In this document: positions 6,628-6,674 of the stretch, piece after piece
Position numbering within the stretch: the first letter of the stretch is position 1
Layout of the letters: every line of letters begins with the position of its first letter
Assembly: GCA_902478765.1 (NCBI GenBank)
Contig: CABSMN010000066.1
Span: 1 to 6,674, forward strand
From: an uncultured Collinsella sp.
Lineage (GTDB): Bacteria; Actinomycetota; Coriobacteriia; Coriobacteriales; Coriobacteriaceae
Direction of reading: 5' to 3'
DNA: 6,674 bases
Notes under the pieces: generated by a model
The model's input: the letters and a program-made list of their open reading frames with translations, nothing else
What the model was told of the DNA's origin: nothing
Database searches by the model: none
Translations under genes and position numbers: made by a program

Positions 6628-6674
6628 CTGTCTCTTATACACATCTCCGAGCCCACGAGACTACGCTGCATCTC
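6628..6674 (+). other. Illumina Nextera adapter read-through (non-biological contig end)
   Basis: CTGTCTCTTATACACATCT (6628-6646) is the 19-base Tn5 mosaic end used in Nextera libraries. CCGAGCCCACGAGAC (6647-6661) is the read-2 side of that adapter. TACGCTGC (6662-6669) sits at the i7 index position and, from memory, equals index N721. ATCTC (6670-6674) is the start of the P7 sequence. Segment order and spacing are exactly those of adapter read-through. The minus-strand translation yields the peptide SLVGSEMCIRDS, a well-known adapter artefact in protein databases. Confidence 0.98.

Noticed and set aside
6465..6671. 68-residue protein starting MQRSLVGSEMCIRDS
   Set aside because: Its first 15 residues are translated Nextera adapter and index. 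Only the C-terminal 53 residues are genomic.
1..6674. CRISPR array, tRNA, rRNA, riboswitch or transposase
   Set aside because: No spaced direct repeats, no cloverleaf or rRNA-like stretch and no recombinase motif were seen on either strand.

Overview
This is a high-GC (roughly 60% by eye) bacterial chromosomal contig end with tightly packed housekeeping-type genes. The best taxonomic guess is a coriobacterium such as Collinsella. The guess rests on the GC-rich codon use, an actinobacterial-type Ski2-like helicase carrying a DUF3516-like C-terminus, and the gene content. I cannot confirm the genus without a search. I see no CRISPR array, phage gene, transposase, tRNA or rRNA.

Layout from left to right. 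Positions 1-545 (+) hold the C-terminal part of a YdjC/ChbG-type carbohydrate deacetylase cut by the window edge, followed by two back-to-back hairpins (553-587 and 590-618), the second with a T-run typical of an intrinsic terminator. Positions 683-2440 (+) encode a DUF2130-family protein: an N-terminal CPHC knuckle, about 300 residues of coiled coil, and a C-terminal domain with a D...ExK signature. It converges on the next gene, and a 16-bp perfect hairpin at 2460-2497 probably serves as a terminator for both. Positions 2515-5196 (-) encode a Ski2/Mtr4-like DExH RNA helicase with all core motifs. A 310-bp gap (5197-5506) follows, holding a striking 123-bp inverted-repeat element (5319-5441). 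Positions 5507-6346 (-) encode a TrmB-family tRNA (guanine-N7) methyltransferase with a substituted catalytic motif. Positions 6465-6627 (-) are the last 53 codons of an unidentified gene, possibly another SAM methyltransferase, followed (on its strand) by a probable terminator at 6403-6427.

The last 47 bases (6628-6674) are not biological. They match the Illumina Nextera read-through adapter, including an i7 index, so the true contig ends at about 6627 and any protein read through this end is an artefact.

Functionally the helicase, the TrmB-like enzyme and perhaps the truncated gene suggest an RNA-metabolism neighbourhood. The genes are separated by terminators and gaps, so this is proximity and not a demonstrated operon. 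The most interesting items are the 123-bp structured inverted repeat, a 49-bp near-perfect palindrome inside the 5' coding region of the helicase, and the TrmB homologue that lacks the family's Asp/His/Arg catalytic signature.
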